Notes: a model not told the origin generated them from the letters alone. A stretch of DNA of 64,000 nucleotides from Thermonema lapsum (GCF_011761635.1 NZ_JAASRN010000001.1:310001-374000); one strand, 5' to 3'; shown: positions 36,033 to 44,793, counted from the first letter of the stretch. Translations and numbers: made by a program.

Positions 36033-38738
36033 ATGAAACAAACGAAATTCTTCCCAAATCATGCCTTGGCTCCACTGCTTTGGAGTGCATTTTTGGGCTT
36101 TTTTGTTGCCTGGGGTGCCCGGGCACAAGGAAGTTTCAAGGCAGCCGATGCGCCCCTCATCACAGCGGGCACGCATACGTGTGGCTCTTTTTCTGATGGG
36201 GGTTGTTCGGAAGCCGACTTGGATAATCCTGACGGAGGCGATGCCCCTACTTGCGCCAGATGGTTTAAATATACGGCTACTAAAAGTGTGTGGGTGGAAA
36301 TAGACGAATGTGGCGGGACAGGAAACGTATCTGATGGTAGTATTTACAATATATTCTTCCTTTACGAGTACGATCCTGTAAATGACAGTAGAGTATATTT
36401 GGAAAATACTGAGAACGGCAGTGGCAATGAGCAGTATAATTATGACTACAACTGTAGCAGCAACACAACCGATGGGTATAGAGCTTATCGGCGCTTTTAT
36501 GCACAGGCGGGTAAGACATACTATATACAATGGACCGATGAGTTTGGTGCACCGGGGGATTTTACATGGGAGCTCAGAGAAATTTTTGACATTACTACCT
36601 CCAACATCACCCACAACAGCGTGGACATCGAGTGGAACGCAGCCGTCGGAGCGGCTACTTACAAAGTCTACCGGGCTACTTCTATGAACGACGGCGGAAC
36701 GCCCAACGATCCGTCGGATGACCTCCTGGGCAATGACTCTACAGAGGTACACAGCGCTACTGCTGCTGGCACTTATACCGACAACAATCTGCAAGAAGCC
36801 ACTGAATATTACTACCGCGTGATTGCCTACAATGGAAGCGGCACCGAGGTGGGTAGAACCAGCATTGTGCGGGTACTGACCGATGTGTATAACAATGGGC
36901 AACCATTTGTGTTGCGGGAAGGATTTGAGGCTTATTACAACCAAGTAGGTGCTCTGTCAATTTCCGGCTGGAACAATGTGGACAATAATACTGCTGGTAA
37001 TAGCGACAATACCCCCTGGGAGGTGATGCGGGGCAATGTGCCTTATTCGGGTTCGGCAATAAAAGGTTCAGACGTAAACTGGCGGGACACTATCACCATT
37101 GTGAGCGTAGGGGATGGGGGGGTTAATAATAGTGACAACTGGCTCATTACCCCTCAGCTTACTATACCCCCGAGCGGGGCAGAGCTGCTCTTCTGGGGAA
37201 TGACCTTAGGTTCAGGGGCTTCAACCAATGCTATACGCGTATACGTCTCTACTACAGGCAATACGGTGGGGAATTTTACCGGTGCCCCGCTGCTTGAGCA
37301 AACAAACATATCGGGAGATGGTACCTTCAAAAAATTCTCGGTTGATTTGTCGACTTATGCCGGGCAGAACATCTACTTAGCCATTCGGCACACGTCAATA
37401 GCTACCGATGGTTTCACCATTGACGATATCGTGGTGCGGGCACTTCCCGAGCCTCAGTTCAACAGTGGATATCCCAATATCTCCAATATTGGTACAACTT
37501 CTTTCCGTATCAATGTGAGCGCCGATGTTGATGGCACCGCCTATGCTGTAGTGGTGCCTGATGGAGCTCCCGCACCTACTTCACAAGAAGCAATGAATGG
37601 ACAGGCAAGTGGGGGAGGTGCACCATCTGCTTCTGGGAGTGTTTCTATTACTGCCAATACAGTGGCATATATAGACATTATAGGCTTGAGTAATACCACC
37701 GCCTACGATGTGTATGTAGTGCTGCGGGCGTCGAGTGGCGGTTTGCAGAGCAACCCCACCAAGCTGGATGTAACCACTTTGGCACCCGACACCCCCAACT
37801 GGGCAAGTACCTATCCTAAGATGGGAACTGTCACCGATGAAACTGCTACTTTGCTGGTAAAAATAGACCGCAATGGCGCTGCCTATGCCGTGGTGGTGCC
37901 CGATGGAGCCACCGCCCCCACAGCCGCCGAGGTAAGAGCTGGGCAGGCAGCCGGTGGCGCCGCGCCCGTAGCTAGCGGTAGAAATACTTCGCTGATACAA
38001 AATTTAGAGGGAAGCATTGCTTTCAGTGGGCTTTCGAGCAATACCGCCTATGATGTATATGTAGTAGCCGAAAGCAGCGGCGGCACCATGCAACCATCAC
38101 CAACCAAAGTAGATTTTACTACTTTGCCGCCTCAGCCCCCTGTGTTTAGCAATGGTTATCCGACAATTACCAATGTAACCTATGAAGCCTTTGACGGAGT
38201 GGTGAGAACCAATAAGTCAGGAACTGCTTACTTGGTAGTACTCAGTGCAGGAGCCACCGCTCCCACAGCCGCCGAGGTAAAAGCTGGGCAGGCAGCCGGT
38301 GGCAGTGCGCCTATCAGGGCGGCTTCGGTGTCGATGACTGCCAACCAAGATGCTGTGATGAATGTAAGAGGATTGAACCCGGGTACCACCTATGACGTGT
38401 ATTTTGTGGCAGAAAGCAATGCAAATGTGCTACAGGCTTCGCCTGTGAAGAGAACTTTCACCACGGTGGCAGAAGTAACAGCCCTGGAATCGCCCCTCTC
38501 TACTGAGGTGAAGTTGTATCCTAATCCGTCGAGAGGCGCTTTTATGCTGGATATAAGCAACCTCAAAGCTGAAGTGTATAAGGTGCATGTGCTGGACGTA
38601 AGCGGTAAAACCCTGACGAGCATCCCCGTGAAGGGCAAAAAGATGAACATTGACCTGTCTGCTTACGGCAGAGGCATGTACTGGATTCAGCTCGAAAGCA
38701 GCGAAGGCGTTATTCCGCAACGTGTAGTGATAGAGTAG
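36033..38738 (+). CDS. T9SS-secreted modular adhesin-like protein
   Basis: The 901-residue protein has a signal peptide ending near GARAQ, a Cys-containing domain (residues about 35-180), a fibronectin type III domain (about 187-285, SVDIEWNAAVGAATYKVYRA), a choice-of-anchor-J-like beta-sandwich (about 290-470, FEAYYNQVGALSISGWNN to FTIDDIVV), three tandem repeats of about 115 residues (about 475-825, each with the pattern TAYxVVVPDGAxAPT and GQAxGGxAP), and a C-terminal T9SS sorting domain (LYPNPSRGAFMLDI to ERVVIE-like end). It is a predicted type IX cargo, released or attached outside the cell. The function is likely adhesive or structural; no catalytic motif is seen. It stands alone with its own terminator. 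Confidence 0.87.
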   Translation: MKQTKFFPNHALAPLLWSAFLGFFVAWGARAQGSFKAADAPLITAGTHTCGSFSDGGCSEADLDNPDGGDAPTCARWFKYTATKSVWVEIDECGGTGNVSDGSIYNIFFLYEYDPVNDSRVYLENTENGSGNEQYNYDYNCSSNTTDGYRAYRRFYAQAGKTYYIQWTDEFGAPGDFTWELREIFDITTSNITHNSVDIEWNAAVGAATYKVYRATSMNDGGTPNDPSDDLLGNDSTEVHSATAAGTYTDNNLQEATEYYYRVIAYNGSGTEVGRTSIVRVLTDVYNNGQPFVLREGFEAYYNQVGALSISGWNNVDNNTAGNSDNTPWEVMRGNVPYSGSAIKGSDVNWRDTITIVSVGDGGVNNSDNWLITPQLTIPPSGAELLFWGMTLGSGASTNAIRVYVSTTGNTVGNFTGAPLLEQTNISGDGTFKKFSVDLSTYAGQNIYLAIRHTSIATDGFTIDDIVVRALPEPQFNSGYPNISNIGTTSFRINVSADVDGTAYAVVVPDGAPAPTSQEAMNGQASGGGAPSASGSVSITANTVAYIDIIGLSNTTAYDVYVVLRASSGGLQSNPTKLDVTTLAPDTPNWASTYPKMGTVTDETATLLVKIDRNGAAYAVVVPDGATAPTAAEVRAGQAAGGAAPVASGRNTSLIQNLEGSIAFSGLSSNTAYDVYVVAESSGGTMQPSPTKVDFTTLPPQPPVFSNGYPTITNVTYEAFDGVVRTNKSGTAYLVVLSAGATAPTAAEVKAGQAAGGSAPIRAASVSMTANQDAVMNVRGLNPGTTYDVYFVAESNANVLQASPVKRTFTTVAEVTALESPLSTEVKLYPNPSRGAFMLDISNLKAEVYKVHVLDVSGKTLTSIPVKGKKMNIDLSAYGRGMYWIQLESSEGVIPQRVVIE

Positions 38739-38759
38739 AGCAAAAACTATAAAGAAAGG

Positions 38760-38790
38760 AAAGGGGGCTACGGAATGCGCCCCCTTTTTG
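38760..38790 (+). terminator. Terminator after the T9SS cargo gene
   Basis: A 9-bp stem (AAAGGGGGC at 38760-38768 with its complement at 38779-38787) and a 10-nt loop, followed by T. Confidence 0.8.
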
Positions 38791-38860
38791 CTTATTTGGC
38801 TACTTCGAAAGTGTTACTCAAAAGTCGATACCGTGTGTTATTTTAAATTTTGTAAAATCT

Positions 38861-38941
38861 GTCATCTTGTACGAAGCACAGGGCACAGGGTAGTAAAAAA
38901 TCTGATTTCTTCAAAGGAATGTCTCGTTCGCTTCAAATGGA
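38861..38941. repeat. Possible degenerate copy of a dispersed intergenic repeat
   Basis: The segment opens with GTCATCTTGTACGAAGC and closes with TCGTTCGCTTCAAATGG, about 45 nt apart. It resembles the short dispersed repeats of the form GTCATCCTGAGCGAAGC...TTCGCTTCGTTCAGAATGAC seen between genes in many Bacteroidota. If so, it is decayed. The rest of 38791-38980 shows no gene. Confidence 0.35.
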
Positions 38942-38980
38942 AAAGAAATCCCTTTTTATTAACCCGCTCTTGTGGGCTTT

Positions 38981-39403
38981 CTATGCTGGTTTAGGTTGGA
39001 AATAAGGTAGGAGTAATTCCTGCAATATAGAGGGGCAACGCACGGGGCGTCCGTTTTCTTTTTTTGCAAAGACCAGTGTTGTGTATCCTTCGTTGATGAG
39101 CTCTCCCTTTGGGTTAAATATTTCATAGTCGAAACGGAAACGGCTTGTGGGCATCTCCTTGATATGGGTGCGTATGGTGAGCTCTTCGTCGTAAAAAGCG
39201 GGTTTGCGGTAGTACACATATGCTTCCAGTACGGGCATCATAATGCCCTCTTCTTCTTCGAGGCGCTTGTATTGATAGCCCAAAGCGCGGAGTGTTTCCA
39301 CACGTGCTACTTCGTAATATTCGAGATAGTTGCCATAGTAGGCATATCCCATTTGGTCTGTTTCGGCATAGCGCACCCGCAGCTTGGTGTCGTATGTGAA
39401 CAT
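38981..39403 (-). CDS. Acyl-CoA thioesterase, YbgC/FadM-type hotdog fold
   Basis: The 140-residue protein is a single hotdog domain. It starts MFTYDTKLRVRYAETDQMGYAYYGNYLEYYEVAR, which includes the catalytic Asp of 4-hydroxybenzoyl-CoA-type thioesterases within AETDQMG. The family hydrolyses short- to medium-chain acyl-CoA; the substrate here is unknown. ATG at 39403 is chosen because the domain begins there, and the region upstream belongs to the divergent tilS gene. The two genes are separated by 49 nt. Confidence 0.88.
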   Translation of the reverse strand: MFTYDTKLRVRYAETDQMGYAYYGNYLEYYEVARVETLRALGYQYKRLEEEEGIMMPVLEAYVYYRKPAFYDEELTIRTHIKEMPTSRFRFDYEIFNPKGELINEGYTTLVFAKKENGRPVRCPSILQELLLPYFQPKPA

Positions 39404-39452
39404 ATTTTTTACCTTTGCTGTTAAAGAAACCGCATCCTTTCTTATCCGACGT

Positions 39453-40784
39453 ATGCTTATTGACGATTTTTTAGGCTTCATCGACAAAAATAAACTCTTC
39501 ACCCCAAAGGATAAAATACTGCTTGCCGTAAGTGGAGGTATAGACTCGGTAGTGATGAGCCATCTGTTTGCCAGAGCAGGCTTTATGTTTGCCATTGCCC
39601 ATATAAACTATGCTTTGCGTGGCAGGGAGTCGCAGGAAGATGCCGCTTGGGTGGCGCAATGGGCAGAAAGTTTGAAGGTGCCTTTCTTTCTGCATGAAGC
39701 AAGCCCGCCGGCTGCCGGTAACATACAGTCATGGGCAAGAAAGCTGCGTTATGATTGGTTCAAGCAACTGCTGCAAACAAAAGGCTACGATTACGTGGCA
39801 ACGGCTCATCATGCCAATGATGTTTTGGAAACGGTTTTGTTTCGTTTGTGTCGTGGTGGAGGCATTGCCGCAGTGCATGGTATTTTACCCAAACAGGCTT
39901 TTTTGGTGCGTCCCCTGCTTTTTGCTACCCGTGCACAAATTATGGATTATGCCCGGCATCATGCCCTTTCATGGCGCGAAGACAGTTCCAACGCAACAGA
40001 CAAATACCGTCGGAACTACCTCCGCCACCATGTGGTGCCTCATTTGCGGGAAATCAATCCTAAGATAGAGGCAACAGTATGGGCGACGACTTGCCGTATC
40101 CGGGAGGTTGAAGAAGTGTGGGAAGAGTATGTTACCCGTTGGCGCCAAAATGTATTTTACGAAGACGAGGCAGCCACTTTGCATTTTGCCTTTGAGCACT
40201 TGCCTCGCAAGGTGGCGCTTTGGCAAGCGCTTTTGGCACCTTACGGAGTTTCTTTTGACTTGGCAGAGCAATTGATAGAGGCTTGCGGTCGATCGCAAGC
40301 CGGCGCCGTTTTCTATACCGCTACGCATTGCTTGTTGCTCGACAGGGGAGAGCTGCTGATTCGTGCACAGGCAGAAAACGCCGCTTTATGCCATGAGGAG
40401 CTGCTTTTGTCTTCCCCAAAAGGGAATGCTTCGCTTTGCTTCGGCAGTTTGTATTGGGAGTTGTTGCCAGGGCGTCCTTCATTGCTCTCGGCTGACCCTT
40501 GTCAGGCTTATTTGGATGCAGATAAGCTGAATTTCCCTCTGAAGGTAAGACTATGGCAAGCTGGCGACCGCTTTTGTCCTTTCGGTATGAAAGGCAAAAG
40601 CAAAAAAGTAAGCGACTTCTTGATAAACATAAAGCTATCACGCTTTGAAAAGGAGCGCCAATATGTGCTTGCTGATGCGCAAGGGCGTATTGCTTGGGTG
40701 CTTGGGCGCCGCATCGATGAACGCTTTGCTTTGAATGCATCTACGCAAAATGTGTTATTTTTAAGCTGGACCCCCAAACCATAG
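39453..40784 (+). CDS. tilS: tRNA(Ile)-lysidine synthetase
   Basis: Modifies the wobble C34 of the minor tRNA-Ile (CAU) to lysidine, which switches its codon from AUG to AUA. The 443-residue protein carries the PP-loop LLAVSGGIDSVVMSHL (residues about 27-42), YDYVATAHHANDVLETVLFRLCRGGG, and HALSWREDSSNATDKYRRNYLRHHVVPHL, the typical N-terminal TilS domain. The C-terminal part includes the WQAGDRFCPFGMKGKSKKVSDFL substrate-binding domain. ATG at 39453 is preferred to the GTG/ATG upstream because the PP-loop lies close to the N-terminus in the family. The gene is followed by a cNMP-binding protein gene after 7 nt. Confidence 0.94.
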   Translation: MLIDDFLGFIDKNKLFTPKDKILLAVSGGIDSVVMSHLFARAGFMFAIAHINYALRGRESQEDAAWVAQWAESLKVPFFLHEASPPAAGNIQSWARKLRYDWFKQLLQTKGYDYVATAHHANDVLETVLFRLCRGGGIAAVHGILPKQAFLVRPLLFATRAQIMDYARHHALSWREDSSNATDKYRRNYLRHHVVPHLREINPKIEATVWATTCRIREVEEVWEEYVTRWRQNVFYEDEAATLHFAFEHLPRKVALWQALLAPYGVSFDLAEQLIEACGRSQAGAVFYTATHCLLLDRGELLIRAQAENAALCHEELLLSSPKGNASLCFGSLYWELLPGRPSLLSADPCQAYLDADKLNFPLKVRLWQAGDRFCPFGMKGKSKKVSDFLINIKLSRFEKERQYVLADAQGRIAWVLGRRIDERFALNASTQNVLFLSWTPKP

Positions 40785-40791
40785 ATATGCG

Positions 40792-41361
40792 ATGAAATTG
40801 CGCAATCCCTTTAAAAAAACATACTCTGCTGCCGAACGCAACTTGTTTCGTTTTTTACGACGTTCACAGTTGTTCTCTTGTCTGGATGAAGCAGAGCTGG
40901 CAGAGCTCTATCCTTATTTTTACCACCGCACCTTTAAGAAAAACGAAGTGATTTTCTTTCGTGAAGACCCGGCACAGGCAGTATATATCGTCAGGGAAGG
41001 GCGTGTGGAATTAAATATTGACATACAAGATACTTTTGAAGTACTGGCTTATGCCGAAGAGGGGATTACTTTGGGTAGTGAAGCCTTTTTGCCAAAAAAA
41101 CGCCGTCTTTACAATGCCATTGTGGCATCAGAAGAAGCCCAAATCCTGGTTCTGCCACAAGTAAATATCCTTGAGGTATTCAGAAGAGAAACGGCAATGA
41201 AAGCCAAGTTGATGGAAGCGCTTGCTAGCATGTATGCCGACAATACGGGGCATATATTCAATGCTTACCGTAATGTATTTGGATTTTTCGATTTGGGTAA
41301 AGCTTATATGTACTCATTCCAAAAACGCACACAAAAAGAGGAGGATGAACATGAATATTAG
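40792..41361 (+). CDS. Cyclic nucleotide-binding domain protein without DNA-binding domain
   Basis: The 189-residue protein has a single cNMP-binding (Crp sensor) domain: FSCLDEAELAELYPYFYHRTFKKNEVIFFREDPAQAVYIVREGRVEL, then GITLGSEAFLPKKRRLYNAIVASEEAQILVL. The phosphate-binding cassette is partly altered (GSEAFLPKKRRLYNA compared with GE..ll.....RsAtv), so ligand binding is uncertain. After it there is only a helical tail; no helix-turn-helix is present. It lies between tilS and bshC, 7 nt after the former and overlapping the latter by 11 nt, which implies cotranscription. The role is unknown; a link to redox or thiol state is only suggested by position. Confidence 0.75.
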   Translation: MKLRNPFKKTYSAAERNLFRFLRRSQLFSCLDEAELAELYPYFYHRTFKKNEVIFFREDPAQAVYIVREGRVELNIDIQDTFEVLAYAEEGITLGSEAFLPKKRRLYNAIVASEEAQILVLPQVNILEVFRRETAMKAKLMEALASMYADNTGHIFNAYRNVFGFFDLGKAYMYSFQKRTQKEEDEHEY

Positions 41362-42967
41362 TCAAGAAGAGCAGAAGCTCTATGATTGCGAATGTTTGTC
41401 GCCGCGTAGCAGCGGCTTATATCACGATTGGATACTAAGATACATTGAAAAAGACGAAGCCCTACGCTCCCTTTACGAATATGAGCCTACTGTAGAAGGT
41501 GTGCGGCAGTTTATCAAAGACAGCCGTTTTACCGAGCAGCGCCGGCGTCTTGTGTCGCAAGCTATCATGCAGCAATACAGCGGCATGGAGCTGCCCGCAA
41601 ATGTACGACGGAACATAGAGCAATTGGCGCATCCCAATACCTTTACACTTACCACCGGGCATCAATTGGTGCTGATGGGAGGTCCTCTTTTTGTGGCGTA
41701 CAAGATTCTGTCGGTAATTCGTATGGCAGAGCAGTTGAATGCCCTCATGCCAAACCATCACTTCGTGCCTGTCTTTTGGATGGCAAGCGAAGACCACGAT
41801 TGGGAAGAGGTAAATCACTTTTATTTTCGTGGGAAGCGTTATGAGTGGCAGCCGGATTATGCGGGTGCCGTGGGGCGCTACGTGTTGCCCGACATGCAAC
41901 ATTTTGTAGAGCAGCTTCCCGAAGAAATACGCTCATGGGCGGCGGCATATCGCTCCGGCGATACTTGGGCTATGGCGACACGCCGACTCTTGCACCAGCT
42001 TTTTGGTGAACTGGGGCTTGTCATCATCGATGGCGATGACCCTTGCTTGAAGGCGCTATGGAAAGACGTCATATGGCAGGAATTGACCCAAATGCCCACC
42101 CAAGCGGCTGTGGCTCTTCAAAGCGAGAAGATAAGCCAAATGAACGGCATTGTGCAGGCACATGCGCGCAATATCAATCTATTCTACATAACTGATGGCG
42201 AGCGCTTGCGTGTAGAGCGTACGGCAGAAGGTCGTTGGCAAACCGTAGGGGGGGAGTTGCAGTGGTCTTTGACTGAGCTGCGCGAAGCAGTGGAGCAGCA
42301 GCCCGAGAGGTGGAGCCCCAATGTGATTCTACGTCCGGTTTATCAGCAGGCAATATTACCCAATGCGGTGTATATAGGCGGTCCCGGCGAGTTGTCTTAT
42401 TGGCTGCAATTACGCCGTGCGTTTGCTTATTGGCGCCGTTTCGACGAACACATACAAATGCCAGTGCTTGGCTTACGCCACTCTTTGTTTGTACTTACGC
42501 CAGCGGATTTGCGCAAGATTGAAAAAAATGCTTTGCAGCCTATTCATTTTTTTCAACCGATAGAACAATTACTAAAAGCATGGTTACAGACCCATGTACA
42601 CGAAACCGCTGTCTTTGACCAAGCCAAAGTCAAGACTAAAGAAGCCTATGCATTGTTGCTTCCGGAAGTAGGTGCTGTGGATGCGTCCTTGGATAAAAAA
42701 GTAAAAGCTTATGAAACCCAAGCGCTGAAGCAAATAGACGAGTTGGAGAAACGTTTTTATAAAGCCGTAAAGCAACGCGAAGAAACAGCCATACGGCAAA
42801 TTCGTTCTGTACATGAAAGTCTGTTTCCTGCCGGAGTGCCGCAAGAACGCCACGAGTCTTTGTTTACCTTTTTTGTGTATCATCCGGAAAGAAACTACTG
42901 GCAGCAACTACTTTCCTTGCTAAAACCATTTGAAACAGAAGTATTGCTGCTAAAAGAAAACACCTGA
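41351..42967 (+). CDS. bshC: Bacillithiol biosynthesis cysteine-adding enzyme
   Basis: Adds cysteine to glucosaminyl-malate in the final step of bacillithiol synthesis, the low-molecular-weight thiol of many Bacteroidota and Firmicutes. The 538-residue protein has the BshC features TLTTGHQLVLMGGPLFVAYKILSV, PVFWMASEDHDWEEVNHF (with the catalytic-region SEDHDWEE), FYKAVKQREE coiled coil and a C-terminal FFVYHPERNYWQQLL. ATG at 41351 is preceded by a good Shine-Dalgarno-like GAGGAGG, unusual here. It overlaps the preceding gene and its stop overlaps the next start (TGATG). Confidence 0.94.
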   Translation: MNISQEEQKLYDCECLSPRSSGLYHDWILRYIEKDEALRSLYEYEPTVEGVRQFIKDSRFTEQRRRLVSQAIMQQYSGMELPANVRRNIEQLAHPNTFTLTTGHQLVLMGGPLFVAYKILSVIRMAEQLNALMPNHHFVPVFWMASEDHDWEEVNHFYFRGKRYEWQPDYAGAVGRYVLPDMQHFVEQLPEEIRSWAAAYRSGDTWAMATRRLLHQLFGELGLVIIDGDDPCLKALWKDVIWQELTQMPTQAAVALQSEKISQMNGIVQAHARNINLFYITDGERLRVERTAEGRWQTVGGELQWSLTELREAVEQQPERWSPNVILRPVYQQAILPNAVYIGGPGELSYWLQLRRAFAYWRRFDEHIQMPVLGLRHSLFVLTPADLRKIEKNALQPIHFFQPIEQLLKAWLQTHVHETAVFDQAKVKTKEAYALLLPEVGAVDASLDKKVKAYETQALKQIDELEKRFYKAVKQREETAIRQIRSVHESLFPAGVPQERHESLFTFFVYHPERNYWQQLLSLLKPFETEVLLLKENT

Positions 42968-43620
42968 TGCCGATGAGAGGAGTACTGTCGAAACAAGCAG
43001 CCCGTGAATGGGCAAAACAGCAACGCCGGGCTTTGACAGAAGCCGAGTACGAGTGCCTGAATACAGCCCTTTTAGAGCGACTGAAAGCACTTTTCAACTG
43101 GCAATCCATCACTTATATACACGTTTTTTTGCCTATTCTACGTCAGCGCGAGCCCGACGTGCGCCCTTTGCTTGATTTTATCAGGCAGGAGGTGCCCGCT
43201 TTGAAGGTAATGGTGCCGAAGGTAAAAGATGCTTCTCTGGAGCATTACTACCTTTTGCCCGGTATGGAGTTGCAAATGAGCCCTTGGGGAGTACCAGAAC
43301 CACTCGATACGGCACCTTTGGTTGCTCCTTCCGAATTAGAAAATATAGACTTAGTATTGGTACCCTTGTTGGCATTTGACCGCTGCGGCAGAAGGGTAGG
43401 CTATGGCAAAGGTTATTATGACACTTTTTTGAGCTCTTTGCCCCACGCCTTGCGCGTAGGCTTATCTTTATTGCCACCTTTGGAAAAAATAGAGGACATA
43501 GAGCCACATGATGTCCCGCTTCATTTGGTTGTTACCCCCGTACAGGTATATGATTTTAGGCTTGCTGCTGAAAAAGCCACGCACGCGCACTTAATAAAGA
43601 CGCAAAGTAGCGTTCCTTAG
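42967..43620 (+). CDS. 5-formyltetrahydrofolate cyclo-ligase
   Basis: Converts 5-formyl-THF to 5,10-methenyl-THF with ATP, recycling a storage folate. The 217-residue protein has the family pattern: RGVLSKQAAREWAKQQRR at the start, LPILRQREPDVRPLLDFI, and the C-terminal VPLLAFDRCGRRVGYGKGYYDTFL, which holds the ATP/folate-binding GYGKGYYD motif. It starts with ATG at 42967, sharing a base with the bshC stop. The last 65 bases overlap the 3' end of the convergent unknown gene at 43556-43975. Confidence 0.93.
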   Translation: MPMRGVLSKQAAREWAKQQRRALTEAEYECLNTALLERLKALFNWQSITYIHVFLPILRQREPDVRPLLDFIRQEVPALKVMVPKVKDASLEHYYLLPGMELQMSPWGVPEPLDTAPLVAPSELENIDLVLVPLLAFDRCGRRVGYGKGYYDTFLSSLPHALRVGLSLLPPLEKIEDIEPHDVPLHLVVTPVQVYDFRLAAEKATHAHLIKTQSSVP

Positions 43621-43975
43621 CGATTTTTTTTTCCTGAGCTTGTTCTATCTTGGCATTTACCCTTTGCAGCCCGGTATCGCTAAATATCTTGGGGTTGAGC
43701 ACATAAGCGATGAAATGAGGGTGAGGCAGCATCTCAGGGAGCTCTTTTTGCCACCACTCCGGCAGCCAATAGAAAAAATCGGTGGGCAGATTTTGGGCAT
43801 GGCGTACGTCAATTAACCAGCGGAAGGGGTCGGTGGGTAAATACAAAGTAACAACGAAACGGATAGCTTTTTTGAGCTCAGGGCTGCTTGCTCGCTCTTT
43901 TATCTCGATGATAACAGCATGGATGATTTGGTCGTATTTGTGCTTTACGGCAGACGGATGGGCATCTACAATCAT
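43556..43975 (-). CDS. Hypothetical protein, 139 residues
   Basis: Not firmly recognised. The soluble protein (MIVDAHPSAVKHKYDQIIHA...) contains LKKAIRFVVTLYLPTDPFRWLIDVRHAQNLP, a pattern like the SpoIIAA/STAS-like small proteins common in Bacteroidota, in which a helix-strand unit is followed by WLIDxR. The similarity is weak. ATG at 43975 is used because the frame upstream is a hydrophobic segment lying mostly within the leader and is unlikely to be coding. It follows the EF-hand gene on the same strand and overlaps the convergent cyclo-ligase gene by 65 nt. Confidence 0.55.
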   Translation of the reverse strand: MIVDAHPSAVKHKYDQIIHAVIIEIKERASSPELKKAIRFVVTLYLPTDPFRWLIDVRHAQNLPTDFFYWLPEWWQKELPEMLPHPHFIAYVLNPKIFSDTGLQRVNAKIEQAQEKKIAKERYFASLLSARAWLFQQQA

Positions 43976-44073
43976 AAAAATGTATTCCGTTAGGATAACA
44001 ATGATAATAAAAAAAGAGATAACCATGGTCGTCTGCACATGATTATCTCTTTTTTCTCTTGTAAGTTGCTGCC

Positions 44074-44625
44074 TCATGGGCGTAGTTTTCCGAAGAAGTG
44101 GTTGCCTATTTCTTCGGAAGAATTACTCAGATGGAACGCTCTGAAATGAGTAAAAACTTCGTCTTTTTGCAGCTTGTCGTCGCTGTTGAGGTCCATAGCT
44201 TCAAAAGCCGCATCCGCTTCTTCGTTGCTTTGTCCAAAACAGCGGTAAAAACGTCGGAACTCTTTCCGGGTCCATGCATTGTCTTGGTCACCATCAAGAA
44301 TGGGGAAAAGCTTTTCTATGAAAGGAAAAACGTTTTCTTGATATGCTTCTTCACTGCTTAGGTTTTGAGTGTATGCTTGCAAAAACTCCTCGAGGCTTAC
44401 TTTTTCGTTTTCATCTTCGTCGAAGCGAAGCACCAGCCTGCGCCATACCTGACGAAAAAGAGCGCGAAACTTCTTGTCTTGCTCTTCGCCGATACGCCAC
44501 CTGAACTCTTCGGCAAATCGGTTGGCAATGCTGTCTATGTCATGAGCTTCAATAAAACCGCTTTCGTCTTGGTCATAAAAGCAGAACAGGTGCTTTATCT
44601 TTTGCTTCTGAAAAGTGCTTAGCAT
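44074..44625 (-). CDS. Four-EF-hand calcium-binding protein
   Basis: The 183-residue cytoplasmic protein has four EF-hand loops: DQDESGFIEAHD (residues about 18-29), DEDENEKVSLEE (about 72-83), DGDQDNAWTRKE (about 113-124) and DLNSDDKLQKDE (about 146-157). Each has acidic residues at positions 1, 3 (Asn in the fourth) and 12, and hydrophobic flanks. Length and spacing resemble calerythrin and invertebrate sarcoplasmic calcium-binding proteins. It has no signal peptide. A role as a Ca2+ buffer or sensor is inferred. The gene sits between the rplI terminator and the unknown gene at 43556. Confidence 0.85.
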   Translation of the reverse strand: MLSTFQKQKIKHLFCFYDQDESGFIEAHDIDSIANRFAEEFRWRIGEEQDKKFRALFRQVWRRLVLRFDEDENEKVSLEEFLQAYTQNLSSEEAYQENVFPFIEKLFPILDGDQDNAWTRKEFRRFYRCFGQSNEEADAAFEAMDLNSDDKLQKDEVFTHFRAFHLSNSSEEIGNHFFGKLRP

Positions 44626-44733
44626 ATTGGTTCATATTTGATGGAGCTTAAACAAAATATGGAATGCACAAAAACTATGCAACTGTATGCAAAGTTTTTA
44701 TGCTGGAATTTTAATGTGTTAAGCAAGGGAGCA

Positions 44734-44769
44734 ATGAAAAAGAGGCTGCTTGCTATCAGGCAGCCTCTT
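44734..44769 (-). terminator. Terminator of the rpsF-rpsR-rplI operon
   Basis: A 10-bp perfect stem (44740-44749 with 44760-44769, AAGAGGCTGC and its complement) and a 10-nt loop lie 25 nt after the rplI stop. On the minus strand it is followed by TTTC. Confidence 0.75.
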
Positions 44770-44793
44770 ATATTGTATGGTAGCTGACGGTGT

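Noticed and set aside
36009-36944. 311-codon minus-strand frame opposite the T9SS cargo gene
   Set aside because: No homology-like blocks; the plus-strand frame has a signal peptide, FN3 and sorting domain.
38788-38994. 68-codon plus-strand frame downstream of the T9SS cargo gene
   Set aside because: It begins in the terminator T tract and covers the decayed repeat; its composition is not coding-like.
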